A program made the position numbers and the translations under genes. From Trichoplax adhaerens (Eukaryota > Placozoa > Uniplacotomia > Trichoplacea > Trichoplacidae), in contig NW_002060959.1 in NCBI RefSeq assembly GCF_000150275.1, positions 1,023,746 to 1,087,745 on the forward strand: a stretch of DNA of 64,000 nucleotides. Reading direction: 5' to 3'. Within the stretch, counting starts at the first letter, position 1, and each line of letters opens with the position of its first letter. The notes below the pieces were generated by a model. That model was not told where the DNA came from. It saw only the letters and a list, made by a program, of their open reading frames with translations, and did no database searches. Below, piece after piece: positions 15,040-28,343 of this stretch.

Positions 15040-17629
15040 CCATTAGTAAATAAGGGCAGACTCATCTTAATATCGAAATACCTATTTTTTTATGTCCCAT
15101 CATCTCGGCAGGATGGTCACTTTACTTATTATGATTGCATTGCACACTGTATATTAAATATTGTGAAAAAATTAAAATGTTCTACACATAGCAAGCCTAC
15201 TACAAACTAATATTGATAGAGTAATGATTGCTACCTAGTTATTGCCTTTTTTAGCAAATACGCATATACAAGTAAGTAAAAAAACAATAAGAACAACTGT
15301 CTCAGCAATGTAACTTACTCTTAACCGCATCTATCGAAATTTGTAATATCCATAGATAAAACTTAGCTTGCGAATAAGATTTAAGTGATTAATATTCTTT
15401 TGCAATGATAGCTGATACTCCATTGCACCAATTTTTAACTCAAGTATTGCGAATATGTAGGTTTTACATCATATAAAATATAACTAGCACGGAAAAGTCA
15501 ATTCAGTTATTATAAGCATTTGTACTCGTACCATGATAGCGATAATCATTAGTGTTTTTGAGAATTAGAATCATCGCGCCCATCTATACTGTACTCACAT
15601 ATACAAGCAAATTTAAGTTACCTTTCGATGTTGATTGGAGTACAAGAATTTGTAAATATTATTTTTTAAATCGCAATAAAGTTATTGAAGATATGTTATT
15701 GACCACCATCATTACAAAACGCTTTACCGACTATCGATTTAGCTTAACGCCGGAAAGGAATATCTGGATTAGCCAATAATATGAAATAATTAAAAGTAGC
15801 AACCGTGTAGTTCTAACGGAATGTGATACCGTTACTCCGCTGAAACTAATCAATCCCCTGTTATCTAACGGCAGGTAGTGAGCCACTTTCTTTCATGATA
15901 CGGAAAAATAGTATCCATTGAATACTTAATGCAGAAAAACTATATAAGAGTATGCATAAGTTACGGCCCAAATAGTAAACAGGATAATCTATATCAGTCC
16001 AAAGCTAAAGGTTTATCAATGCATTGTCATTTTGATTTTATACAATATATGAATCGCGATTCCGCATCATGGCACAATCTACTTCCGAAGTCTATATCAT
16101 CCCATTACTATTTTATTTTCTGTTAACGCAATGGCGACGATAAGTGCGAAGTTATTCTAATAAATATGAGAGTAGACTGGATTTTTAATTACTATAAAGC
16201 TATACTGTAGACGCTAGTTACAAACTATAGCTTTCACTCAAAATGGAATCACATTGATGCTAGGGTTACTTCCTATATCATGCGAAAGCCGCATTCTTTC
16301 GCGAATACAAATAACAGATCCCGGAAATTATTATTGTTATTCCTTAGAGAAAAACCTCAAACTAAACAAAAGTCTTACGAACATTGAATCAATATTATCA
16401 AGACACTCTGAGCATAAACTCAATAGTATCCAGTTTCCGATGCTGATTTCGTTTACAAGAATATCAGCAGTTCCAAAGGCTATCAGGTCGATATTTAGGA
16501 AATTTTAGAATAGCTATTACTATATTAGAAAATCTTTTAAGCAGACTTTAGATACACAAACTATTTACCCTAGATTCAATACATTAATTTTGTGATGTAT
16601 CGCAAAGATCCTTAAGCAATTTGTATTGGTTATTTCGGAAAATCTTGCTGCAGATCGGTCCTGGTAAACTTATTAAAATTATAGTAAGTAAAGATATTTA
16701 CAACTGTTGCTGCAAGAGTTTGTAGCATTACAAAATTATCTCCTACGATAACTTATATTAGATGTAGAAAATTGCATACGATTTCGTTGAATAGGCACTT
16801 TTACAGAACTTTTTATGATAGCTCATTAAAAGTGATTCAGTATACAGTAGCAGTAGTAACCATCAAAAATTCACTTATACTGTATTTAGAATAGGAAAAC
16901 CATATTTCAATTTGAATTTATTTCTATTTACAGTATATTGCTGCTAGTATTAATATAATTACTGCCAATTGCTATAGATAGGATACGTGTATTGCATATC
17001 AATAGTAGTAGTATATTTAGCCTTATTAGTAGGATTGTTAAAGTCAACTTTGAGCATGGACGAACAGAAAATATCCTAGCTATAATTAGCTGCTCTAACA
17101 GTCTGTTGCTGAATTATACTGTATGATCATGACGTCGATAGAACATATGGCCATGAACTTGACATTGTAGGTAAGAAATAGAGAAAATAGTATCCAATAT
17201 TACCAATGACGACATCGTTGCAAGGTCGACTATTCATGTAATAGTACTAAATTGATATTCACCTTTTCCATTGGCGCATCATGTAGCATATTGACTTTAG
17301 AATAACATTTACCACCACTAATTATACTGCATTAATGCTCGAGAAAATTCAATCTTGTCAAACTGTCATTTATACCTGGGTCTGTAGTAAAGGAAAAGCT
17401 AGTTGTAAGCCAAGATATCAACAGAGACCTGTATTGCAACTGAATAGAAATCTCCATCGGATCTTAACTACGTACCTGTTTAGGTAAAAGATGAAAAGCA
17501 ATTTAGGACTAATCTACTTAAATTCAAATTAAATTGATTAAAAGTATGAATATGAAAGATTATATAGAACTAATCATATATTTCTTGGCCTTAATAAGCT
17601 GATAGGACGCGCAAAGCCACTCTAAGATC
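15040..17629. other. Intergenic region between Pol X and SLC26A11
   Basis: AT-rich, with no complete gene. Several plus-strand frames of 65-84 codons (15552, 15929, 16254) resemble nothing known. The minus strand carries scattered GPCR-like fragments, listed separately. The SLC26A11 promoter should be in the last few hundred bases. Confidence 0.4.
15680..16580 (-). pseudogene. Possible decayed rhodopsin-family GPCR
   Basis: Read on the minus strand, broken frames give NIVIAILKFPKYR (like the end of TM1), then after a frameshift IDLIAFGTADILVNEI (like TM2 with its Asp), CIRERMRLSHDI (like the post-TM3 region), and near 15.7 kb FNYFILLANPDIPFRR (like the end of TM7 before an intracellular tail). 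The order is correct for a receptor, but stops and shifts are frequent and individual matches are weak. This is an inference from motif order only. Confidence 0.3.
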
Positions 17630-20600
17630 ATGGCTTCACCACGATTGATATTGGACGGAGAAGATTTGCCGGAAACAGCTTTGACGGCAACTGCAGAAGA
17701 CCAAAAACGTATCAATCGATATGAAGGAAATCCTTGTGTCAATCTATTGAAAGAGAAATGCTGCTCAAAATCATGCATTCGAAGTCGACTTCCAATCGTC
17801 GAGTGGTTGCCAAAATATCGTCTCAGGGATCTACAATGTGATATCATTGCCGGTATAACTGTCGGTGTTATGGTGGTTCCTCAAGCACTAGCTTATGCTA
17901 ATGTAGCAGAATTGCCTCCTCAGGTAAGCATAAAAAAATGAGCAACAGGCAATTCTATCATTCCTTTTTCTGCCTCTCTAAATTAAAAATCTTCTCTATC
18001 AGGGATAATTTATTTCCAAATAGCAACTTTGTTTATGGCTGATACAATACTTTTAATAGTCTCAATTGATCAAAAATATTCCTTATTAATTATGAAAATA
18101 CGTATCATGGCATCGGCATGACCAAAATAAGATTTTCTGACTACGCTCACTAATTATCATTCAATCTATCAATATGATAAATACCTAACATTAAATGATA
18201 TAAATTTAAAGAATAACTTCTTCACTGACTCACGATATCGAAATGAGTTCGTTTCTAATGATTCTTTATTATTTCTTCCATAGACAGTTCTATACTTTCA
18301 TTTTGCAATGAATTAATGTGACTATATCTAGAGCGCAGCTTTCTGTTTAATTTCTTAATCATTTTATTCTTTCATTCTCCTTCAATAACCTACAGTAACT
18401 TGATCTTAACTTAGCAATTAAGGTGTCTCTCACGAGTGAGGATTGAAGATCTAGAAAGTAGCATTAATAATAAAGATTTATCGATAGCATTTATAATAAT
18501 GATACTTCCCCTATGCTAAATAGACGAAATTTGGCAGTAGATTATTCTCATATCACGTCTATAATCGATCAATTTCTACTCATCAGTCGGATTAAATTAT
18601 ATTACTGCTCTATACTTTTATCTGTTTAATTTACTTTAATCCAGCACTCATAAAGCAGAGCTTAACTCACAAAATTTCCGTACATGTATGGTTAGAGAAT
18701 AAATCATGAAGGCAACAGATAATTTTCCCTAACATGGTAGACGGCAATCAATAAGATCTGCTCTAGCGCTTATTTTTATGAGTCAGAGATTGAGTATAAC
18801 ATGATTAACTTTCACCCCTAAATGCCTTAAATGAATGCCGAAAACTGCTGACAAACAGATTTATCCTACTCTTTCTTGTTTGTCCAACAGTTACTTTATT
18901 TAAATTTCCAAGAATTCTAAAAGGAACGAAATACTGTAGACATAGATGTTCACATAGCCTTATCACGCTTTGAAACGTATAATTTATTTTATTATTTGCT
19001 ATTATTTGAGCCTAATATGCCAAAGATTATGCCAGACTCATGCTAAAGTCGGAATCAAGCTATATGATACAATCATTATAATAATTGCTTTCATTTGCTA
19101 ACTCTGAAAATCATTTCGGCAACAAGCACATTAATTCCTATGGCGAAAGCATGCAAAATTCGGTAAAGTAAATTAATGAGTTGGACCAATTTGAAAATCA
19201 GTAATACCATAGCCTTGCACCAGGAGAAAAATTATTGCTATACCTTCACTAATCAGGCTACGGAATAGCAGAAGGTATAGGACATGGTTATAATACACAC
19301 TTACGCGTAGACGCTCAGATAATAATAATTTTCACATATTTCGCAATCACATGGCTTAATAGGTTATTTCGAAGATTTTTATCCTTTCAAACATACAATT
19401 TTAAGAGTTCATATGCCATCTTCCAGTTTATCGCAGCAAATAAATTATGAGAACTATTCTTCTTATTTTAGAAATAATCCTTAACGGTATAGAACATCAT
19501 AATACAATCAAAATGATCAAAAAAGGCTTAAGGTTTCAAATCCCATAATACTGAGGTTAAATTTTCTAGAAATCCGCTCTAATCCTATAGTTGCTACCTA
19601 AGCCATATGTCGACTGATGACAGACTGATTCAATAACAGATTCTATTCTATGGTGTATGCTGTATTCTTTAAAGAATAACATAGAATAAGTAGCATCTTG
19701 TAGAAAAGGATAAATCTTAACTATTTTAAATTTATTTTTAGGAGTGTGAACTAAATTTATTGTAGAGCATGAATTATAAAAATTCTATGCTTTGAACTTT
19801 AGCTCATTTAAAATTACTATATTCGCATACCAATTCCAAATTTAATAGGCCAATTTTTCCTAACATCATGATCATGAATCCTTAATTTCGCTATTGAAAT
19901 ACAACGTAATTGATAGTTAATTATATGCAGTACAGGCATAATTCGTTGTTACTGCTAATCATGGTTAAGTTTTCAAACCTATTGTGTATTTTTGCTTCAA
20001 AGTTTGTTTCTAAAAGATTTTAACTATCATTTATTCATCGAATTAAATATAGCTATCAAAGTATGTATAAATCCGATCGAACTACGCAGTTTCTGGATTA
20101 AGTTTTTGATTGATCTAAGGCCTCTAGAGATAAACGTATTGTCATCAATAATTTAAAAAAATGCTTTATCTGTGCTGTTTAATAGATAAATTTTCTTAAT
20201 TTTACTCTAAATGCAGCTATCAAAGCACATCGATCTGCTACATAGTTCTGGATTAGTTTTAGCTATCTTGGACATCTAAAGTAGCTAAGCTATCAAATTA
20301 ATGAAATTATATTCATTGCATATTCAGAATAGCGTATCTACAGAGTTTAAAAGTAAAATCATTTGCGTTTTTGGGCTAATCACATTGCCTATTCGTGGAG
20401 TTCTAACTATAGAGCTTCTGAATCTGGCCTTAGCTAATTCTAGATAGATAGAAACTCTATATTTTCAACAATTTATAAACTGTGCCAGCCTAATATTCAA
20501 CACATTTTAGCTATACATTCAATCAACATATACTCTTAATTTCTTTATATAGTTAACTTTAGGATTAAACAGTTTTAATTAATGTTAGTCATTTTGCTGA

Positions 20601-23600
20601 CTTTTACTTTCTATTTATAATTTTAGTATGGTTTATATGCATCTTTCCTTGGTGTCTTCGTCTACTGTTTCCTTGGTACATCGAAAGATGTTACTCTTGG
20701 TCCAACAGCTGTTATGTGCTTAATGGTAGCTGAATATTCGCGAGATGGAGATCCTAATTATGCTATTTTGCTAGCATTTCTATCTGGAGTTATTCAAGTA
20801 ATAATGGGGTTCCTGGATCTAGGTAAATTACCTGAAATAGTAACATTCATGAACTAGTTTGTGAGCATTCTCTACTATTTCATTTTAGCATGCTATAATA
20901 ATTTCTATCACGGTTATCGATAGCGCAATAAAAATTTAAATAAACGTGATATGAGCATTACTTATCCTAGCAATGTCTTTATGAATATTTTCTTCTACTA
21001 CAGGTTTTGTAGTTAACTTTATCTCCGTCCCTGTTATAAGTGGATTTACGTCGGCAGCAGCAATTACCATAACCGTGAGTCAACTGAAGGTAAAATTCAG
21101 ACATGTCTAAATATAAGGATTTACTTGTAGGCAAAATTGAGTTCAAACTTATAAAATTTAAATAATATTTGGATATCCTGTAAGTTAATAAATTGAATGG
21201 AAAGCAAATATCCACGCTTATGGTATATTACCTTTAATATTGTAGGATCTATTTGGCTTGAAGGATATTCCAAGAGAATTTTTTGAACGCGTTTACACCA
21301 TTTGCGAGAAACTGCCAGAAACTAAGTAAATATTAATGCAGGATAGACTGCATAGTTCTAATTATTGTCATTCAAGTAATAACCTATTCAGAATTATTAC
21401 TCTAATGGATTCTATTTGATCTATTTAGACCATGGGATGCTTGTATGGGTTTATCCTGTATCGTTATATTATATATTCTCAAAGTATGTTAGAATAGTAT
21501 TAAACCATCTTCAGTTCATAATTATGATAGAGCTCATAAGTTAGTTAAATTATTCCAATGTAGATGATAACTAACTAGAAGCCATTCTCTTCTCGATCCG
21601 TTGCAGTATATGAAGGACTATGATTACAAAGACGAAAAATATAACTATGCACCACCAAAATGGCAACGTGGTTGTCGTAATTTTATCTGGCTAATTGGAA
21701 CAGGTACGACGATAAAGACTAGAAAAAAATATCATTTCTTCAAGCTCTAAATCAATTTGCAGACGTATATAAATCGTTTTTCTTATGTAATTATTCATTT
21801 TCAAGACAGTTACCTAGTAATCTCTATGATTCATACAATTTATCAAAAAATTTAACCGAAACAGCACTTTCCACCACCAGAAATCCATGTTAATAGTTTA
21901 CTGATAATATGAGTATTTAGTATCTAACTCAGCTGGATTCAAATCGCTATAGCCTTCATAACTTGACTTAAACATAGATTTCCCTTTAAAAATTATCAAT
22001 ATATACTAGATCTTACGTTTTCCTAGACACTAGATGTCAATTAAAGTCATTTCAAGACTTAAACCGTTTATTTAACGATTCGTTTTCTTATAGAGATGAT
22101 TAATTTGTTTTAAAGATTCATGCAGGTATTCTCGAGCATAAAACAATCCGGTATATCAATTTCAAGTATCATCTATATACTGCTTATTAGTTGCATGAAG
22201 CGCAATTTCTAATATCCAATTCATTTAAATTTTTAAATCAGTTCAGTATCTATAGTTTATATATGCATTTCTCGTTAAAAAAAGGTGAAGAATCTGAAAA
22301 TATTTAGATCTGCAGAAGGCTAGACTTTAGCTATGTTATAGTAGTTTGCGAAAAAAAGGAAAAACTTAGAATTTTATTCCTCAATATGACATAATAGAAA
22401 TTTAAATACACAAATTATACTTAAAAATTATATATAAATGCGATTTCTATTCTTACCTTATTATTTTCATCATCATATTCTAGCCAGGAATGCCTTTATT
22501 GCAGTCATCTCTGCTCTTGTCTGCCTAGTGTTGGCCTATCTTGGCTATCCAGAAGATACCGTGTCTTTAACTGGTCCCATCGTAGGCGGTTTACCTCCAT
22601 TTGGTCCTCCACCATTCTCAACCACTGAAAATAATGCCACTATAGGATTTGGTAAAATGGCTGAGGTATGCCATTTACTCACAACTAGATATCTACTATG
22701 CTATGATTATAAGTGTTATAAAATACCTTGTAATCAGTATGGAATCTGCATAAAATGTAGTAGTCGTAATAGACTTGAATAGAATAAATTTTTCTGCACT
22801 ATTACAGAATTTAAATGCTGGAATTATAGTCATTCCGTTAATTGGGTACTTGGAGAATATCGCTATTGCCAAAACTTTCGGTATATCCTATAATTATTTT
22901 TATCATTCAAGTTTAATTCAGACCTAATGTTTTCATAATATTCTTCTGTGCAGCACGAAAAAATAAATATAAAATTGATGCTAGCCAAGAACTTATTGCC
23001 ATTGGTTTCGCTAATGTTATCAGCTCATTTGCTGCTTCTTTACCTATTACCGGTAGCTTTTCCAGGTAATTAAGCGTTATTTGATAGCTTGATTACATAT
23101 CATCGCAATAATACGTTATAGCTACCGGTACCTTTCTGATCGAAAAAATTTTATTGATGTAAATAAGTTTTCCACACCGATACCTATTCTAATTACAGTA
23201 ACCTTTACTCATGTTGATGCAAAAGTAGTATATAATTTATACATTAAAATATACGAATTATAGCTGTCATAACTGTATAGCTAATTTAACTTTCTCGAGA
23301 CGTAATGACGTTAATTTCAAGTCTATAACGATCATTCATTTGCACCGTTAAACTCTAGGTCTGCAGTTAATTCCGCTAGTGGTGTTCGAACAACTCTTGC
23401 TGGACTTTTTACAGGTTTGTTGAAGATACAAATTCTATATCGGGCTACCATATCCAGTTGCGAAGTTGATAATTTTTACGTTTAATATCTATATCAGAGT
23501 AAATAGTCATAAATAATCGTTACAATCCTAAATTAACATTAACTTCTAATTAATATAATTATCGACTATGCCTATCAACTAAATGAAAAGATTTTTTTAA

Positions 23601-25613
23601 TGATAATTAACTAATTATTTTAATCATCAGGATATTTGATAACAATAAACACCATCATAACTAATTTTACCATTTATTAAATTGCTTAGGTGGTATAGTA
23701 CTTCTAGCATTGGCTTTCTTGACAAATTGGTTCTACTATATTCCAAAGGCAGCCTTGGCAGCAATTATTATCACTGCAGTTCTATCTATGATCGACTTCT
23801 CTATTGTCAGAAAGTTATGGCGAGTAAAAAGTAAATCGCAAACTACATTTCTTATTAAAATTATAATTTGGGATAATAAATTGTTATTGGTCTAGGTAGT
23901 AATAGAGCTTATTGCCACTTATTTTATATAGGACTGGATCTGATCCCATTAGCAGTTTCTTTTTTTGTTTCTTTTGTCGGTCTTGAAGTAAGAATATCAT
24001 AGAATAAGATATAAATATGATTATAGCCAAGTAAATGACTAACTCTGAAATATATTTTAAATGCTAGTATGGCATCTTGGCTGGCGTTGCTGTTTCAGTT
24101 GCATTCTTATTACATGCAGCAGCCTTACCTAGAATTGAGGTTAGATTTTGCTACCGGACAATTTCTGAAGACCGTAAAATTTAGATTAAATAAGATCAAC
24201 AATTAGCATTTATGTTTTATCATCTTTTATCAACTAAATCTTGAATAGATCTATTCTGTAGTATCCTTTCCAAAGACAGTAGTTCTTAGATTAAATAATA
24301 TTATGAGACAGGCTATCATACCCATCGTCATTTTAAAAACTGATTTGGGTGTAGATTTACACTGCTGTGTCATTTCTAAAGGCAACAAAATTTAAATTTA
24401 TGTAATATCAAGAAATGATATATTCTGAGATCCCGTATAGATTTAGGCTACTGCATAATTTGTAAATGTAATAAAATTAAGGTTAAATAGCATGAAATAT
24501 CATATTTTCTTCATACATGTATGCATCAGCGTCATTTTATCTACTAAATCCTTTAACATTCATATATTTTTCTGTTATGCGGTTATAGATGTTTGCTGAT
24601 GAAGTATATGTCCTGAAAATTAACGGAAATTTGAACTATCCAGGCGTTGAACGTTTCATTAATTATATTCAGAATAAAATATTTGGCAGAAAAGGTAAAT
24701 TCATGATAGATTAAAGCAACTAGATTTACCATATTAATTTGTAAATATTTACTCACTTGCATTTTCTTCTATGATTACCATAGGTGCTACGCGGAAATGT
24801 GTGGTTATAGATTGTTCCCATATTTTTATGATTGATTATACGACAACTCAGGGATTTAATCAAATTTTAGAAGAATTTAAGCGATTTGATTCTAAACTGC
24901 ACTTTGCTGAAGTTCATGTAAGTACTTTGGACAGTCTAAACTTTCTCTACGGATCTTTGTTTTATAATTTATGGAGAAAATAGTTAAAATAGATGTATAG
25001 TACAATTCAAAGTTAAGGCAATTTAATATCATTCCAATATCTACCTGAAACTGTTGATATGGTGTTGTTAACTTATGATATTCAAAGTGAATAATTGCAA
25101 AATGAGAATGCCTTAAAAGCATGGAATTTTTTGGAATCTTATTAATGTTAAATTCTCTTAATGTTAAATATATTAGTGCTCATAACAAATCCAATATTGC
25201 CTTATTCTAATAGCCTAGGATACGTCGCACTTTAATTGCGGCCGGGGTTGATGATGGAATTATTTTTCCCACCGTTGATGCTGCAACGAACGCCTTCTAT
25301 GGTAGGTTTAAGTAATGGGAAATTGCTTTTTAATCGCTTAAAGTAATAGTTGATCAATTGACTACTCCAAGTTAGTCAGTTCTCTACTTAATGCTTTATA
25401 AAGATAGAAAGATAATGTATAACTATCCATTTCAATTTGTAAATAGACTATAGCGCATGACTAATTCTAAGATTATTGCTTTGTAAAATCAAAAATTAAA
25501 TTGCAATAATGCTGCTATCAAAGAATCAACATTAATATATAACTGTTTTAACAGACCCTGACCGAGAACTGGAAGATGACAATCAATCTGATTTCTGCAT
25601 GACTTTCTTATAA
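17630..25613 (+). CDS. SLC26A11: SLC26A11-like sulfate/anion transporter
   Basis: Spliced model: 17630-17923, 20627-20822, 21004-21089, 21246-21325, 21429-21483, 21607-21703, 22484-22665, 22808-22880, 22954-23065, 23359-23414, 23690-23830, 23932-23987, 24068-24139, 24589-24694, 24784-24917, 25214-25301, 25555-25613; 1887 nt, 628 aa. Residues about 55-500 form the SLC26 membrane domain, with [79 protein letters not shown] and [14 protein letters not shown]. Residues about 501-610 form the cytoplasmic STAS domain ([19 protein letters not shown]). The match is closest to SLC26A11, a sodium-independent sulfate/chloride exchanger found in lysosomal and plasma membranes. Intron 1 is 2.7 kb, far longer than the others. 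The last exon encodes an acidic tail. It is convergent with the P450 gene. Confidence 0.93.
17924..20626 (+). other. Long first intron of SLC26A11 gene
   Basis: The intron is 2.7 kb between GTAAGC and TTTTAG, with no open frame worth calling and no visible nested gene. It is uniformly AT-rich. First introns of this size in an otherwise compact gene often hold regulatory sequence, but no specific element can be pointed out. Confidence 0.6.
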
Positions 25614-28343
25614 TAAGAATTTTAATCTCATTTTTATTTTATCGCAAGATTAAATAGCTTGGATAGAAAGTGAAAATTTGGCTATAAATCAAATCTATTA
25701 TTCTATTGTAGTCATTTTTAAATTTAATTAAAGAGTGCGTTAGCTTTACAATTGATAAGAACATTTCTCATCTTTACTCGTCTCTCATCATTATTTAATT
25801 ATACTAAGATTAATTGTTATCATAAAGCTATTGAATATGTTGCTGCAGCTTAGATTTTATTTTCTAGTTTATATAAAAAAGGACGATTTTAACTCTAATA
25901 TCACTATCGGCCTACAATGGATCCTATATCATTTCTCGACATTGAATTTCTTTAATTTATATTACTATTTCAGCAATTTTGATAATCAATTGCATTATGT
26001 AAAGCCTTTACTTATTAATTTTGCCTGTAGTTCTATTCGGAGTTAATCTCAATCATCATAATATCGTCCTTTCAATTTGTAAAGCAAACCATGGATATGA
26101 GAAAACATTTCCATCATTTTTAAAATTATAGCTAGTAAAGGTAATAAAATTAAATAAGCTATCAATGCTATATATCCATACTTTGTCCATTATTAGTAAA
26201 ATTTACAGATGCGCTTTAGAGCAATTTAGAGTTACCACTACTGGAGATGATAGAATTTAATTAATTAATAGCTCACTGCGCTATATGTTAACAAAATAAG
26301 CATGTAAAATAACTAAATTTTGCAAGACTATCATCTATATCAACTCGACTAAACGGAGATGACTTGAGAATAATATATAATTTATATTAGACGAAACTAT
26401 ATGATTGATTGGCTTCAAGACTATCACACGACTCAATCGATAATGCTCGTGTATTCCATTACATCACCTACAAATTAAATTAAATTATTATATTACTTGT
26501 CGATTCGTAGATATTTACTAATAGAGTAGCAATAATGTTTATAAATTAATTTATTTCATTACTTCGAAAGCTAACATAAATGCAAATAGGTTTATGTAAC
26601 TTTACGTTATTTCTTACATAAACCAAAAAATTGATACCGCCATTACTATCTTAAATTACCGGCAATGCTGATTATACTGTACCCGTATTTGCATTAATTT
26701 TTACATTTATGAGAATAAAATAATAGATTACCAATTTATTAGATTTAACTCAATATTTATTTGGTATTTTAGAGTGCACGAATAGTGCAAATGTTAGCTT
26801 AAATCTCCGATACTTGAGCGTTCTATTTTAATTTTAATTGAAACAGAATACATAAAATGGTGAGCATCCTTCCATTATAGACGATCTACTGTATTGTAAT
26901 TTTCATTTTGTATTTCCTACTAGTACACAATAGAATGCAAATTTTTACTGCTTTAAAATACTTTACAGAGAAAAATAGGTTAAAGCTGGCAGAGAAACTT
27001 CATCAAAACTCCGTTAGATAGAATAAATTAAAAATGTCGCATTTATTATTTAGTGTATGGCATACATTTAATTTTTGCAACAAGATTTATTGTTATTCAA
27101 TGCTATAAAGATCTTTACTAGCATACAGTATAGCTCAGAATAAGCTATGAAAAATTGAGTTTACTAACAATAACACGCATGATAGCTATTTCACTTTGTC
27201 TAACAACTCAATTTTGTTATCTCTCATTTAAACTTATCGAAATATTAGCATAAGAACATAGTAGTAATACATTAATTATGAAAATCTCAAGGCAAACTTT
27301 CTTGTTTTTTCTGAACTTTACTCAGTTATTTAATAAGATGTATCCTTGTAATTTATTTGGCACGTTATCAAATAGACATAAACTGAAATACTGAGCTAAA
27401 TCTATTTTACAAGGATAATATGTTAGCCGTAATAAGCATGTTTATTTCTTATGATAATATGCAGTAACGCTTAGGAAAAGATCAGTTTATACAATCTCTT
27501 CACTTTCTATATAACATGGAAAAAAATCTGCTAGAGTTAAATTTTTGGATAATTCTGTACCATATTATAACTGCACTAGGTCCTTAAATATGGTCTATAA
27601 TATCAAAAGCATTATTTTTAAATAAAATAATTGATTCAAGATAGAAAGACAACACACAGAACCTATTGTAACGACCTTATATGACTTTAAACTTTATATT
27701 GGTTAAAGTAATTTACATAACAGTTGATAGCTTATGATTTTCCACTATTGTAACTCTCTAGGATATTATATCACTTGCAGTACGGTATATACTGTATAAT
27801 TTCAATATTAAAATATTAGATTAATTTCCTCAATATTTAACTTAAGTATTATAGTTCTTTCAGTAAAATAAATCCTAAATGGTTAAATTCAACAGCATTC
27901 TCAAGGCGATGACATATTAGTATACAAAACTTGTCAACTATTTGTCACATTGAATTCGTTATCGCTATATTAATAAACTTACATTTAATTAGAAAATATC
28001 TATTGTGAGAATATACGAAGCAATAAATTAAATTTTCTCATTAACTGACTTCAAAGGACGATATTCATATTGATAATTCCGGTATAACACAATAAGGTAT
28101 CCAGTCCATGTGGTACCCTCAAGTATAATAAAGTAGCAAATTCCTGACTCAAATAGAACTAAATCATTTCTTTCAAGTATAAGATCAAACTAATCCAGCA
28201 ATCATGATCAAGAAATTATAACATTTTTTCTAGTCTACAGATACGGTTTCAAGAAAAATTTTTGAATAGATATAATTATTGCAATCAGATCTATACTATA
28301 CGAGATATGTAAGCGATTTATAACTTTCGAACGTATAATACAA
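25614..28343. other. AT-rich intergenic gap between convergent genes
   Basis: About 2.7 kb separates the stop codons of the plus-strand transporter and the minus-strand P450. It is strongly AT-rich with no supported coding sequence; a 71-codon frame at 25831-26046 is of low complexity. Both 3' untranslated regions and polyadenylation sites should lie here. Confidence 0.5.

Noticed and set aside
17560-17847. 95-codon minus-strand frame over SLC26A11 exon 1
   Set aside because: Antisense shadow of the conserved transporter exon.
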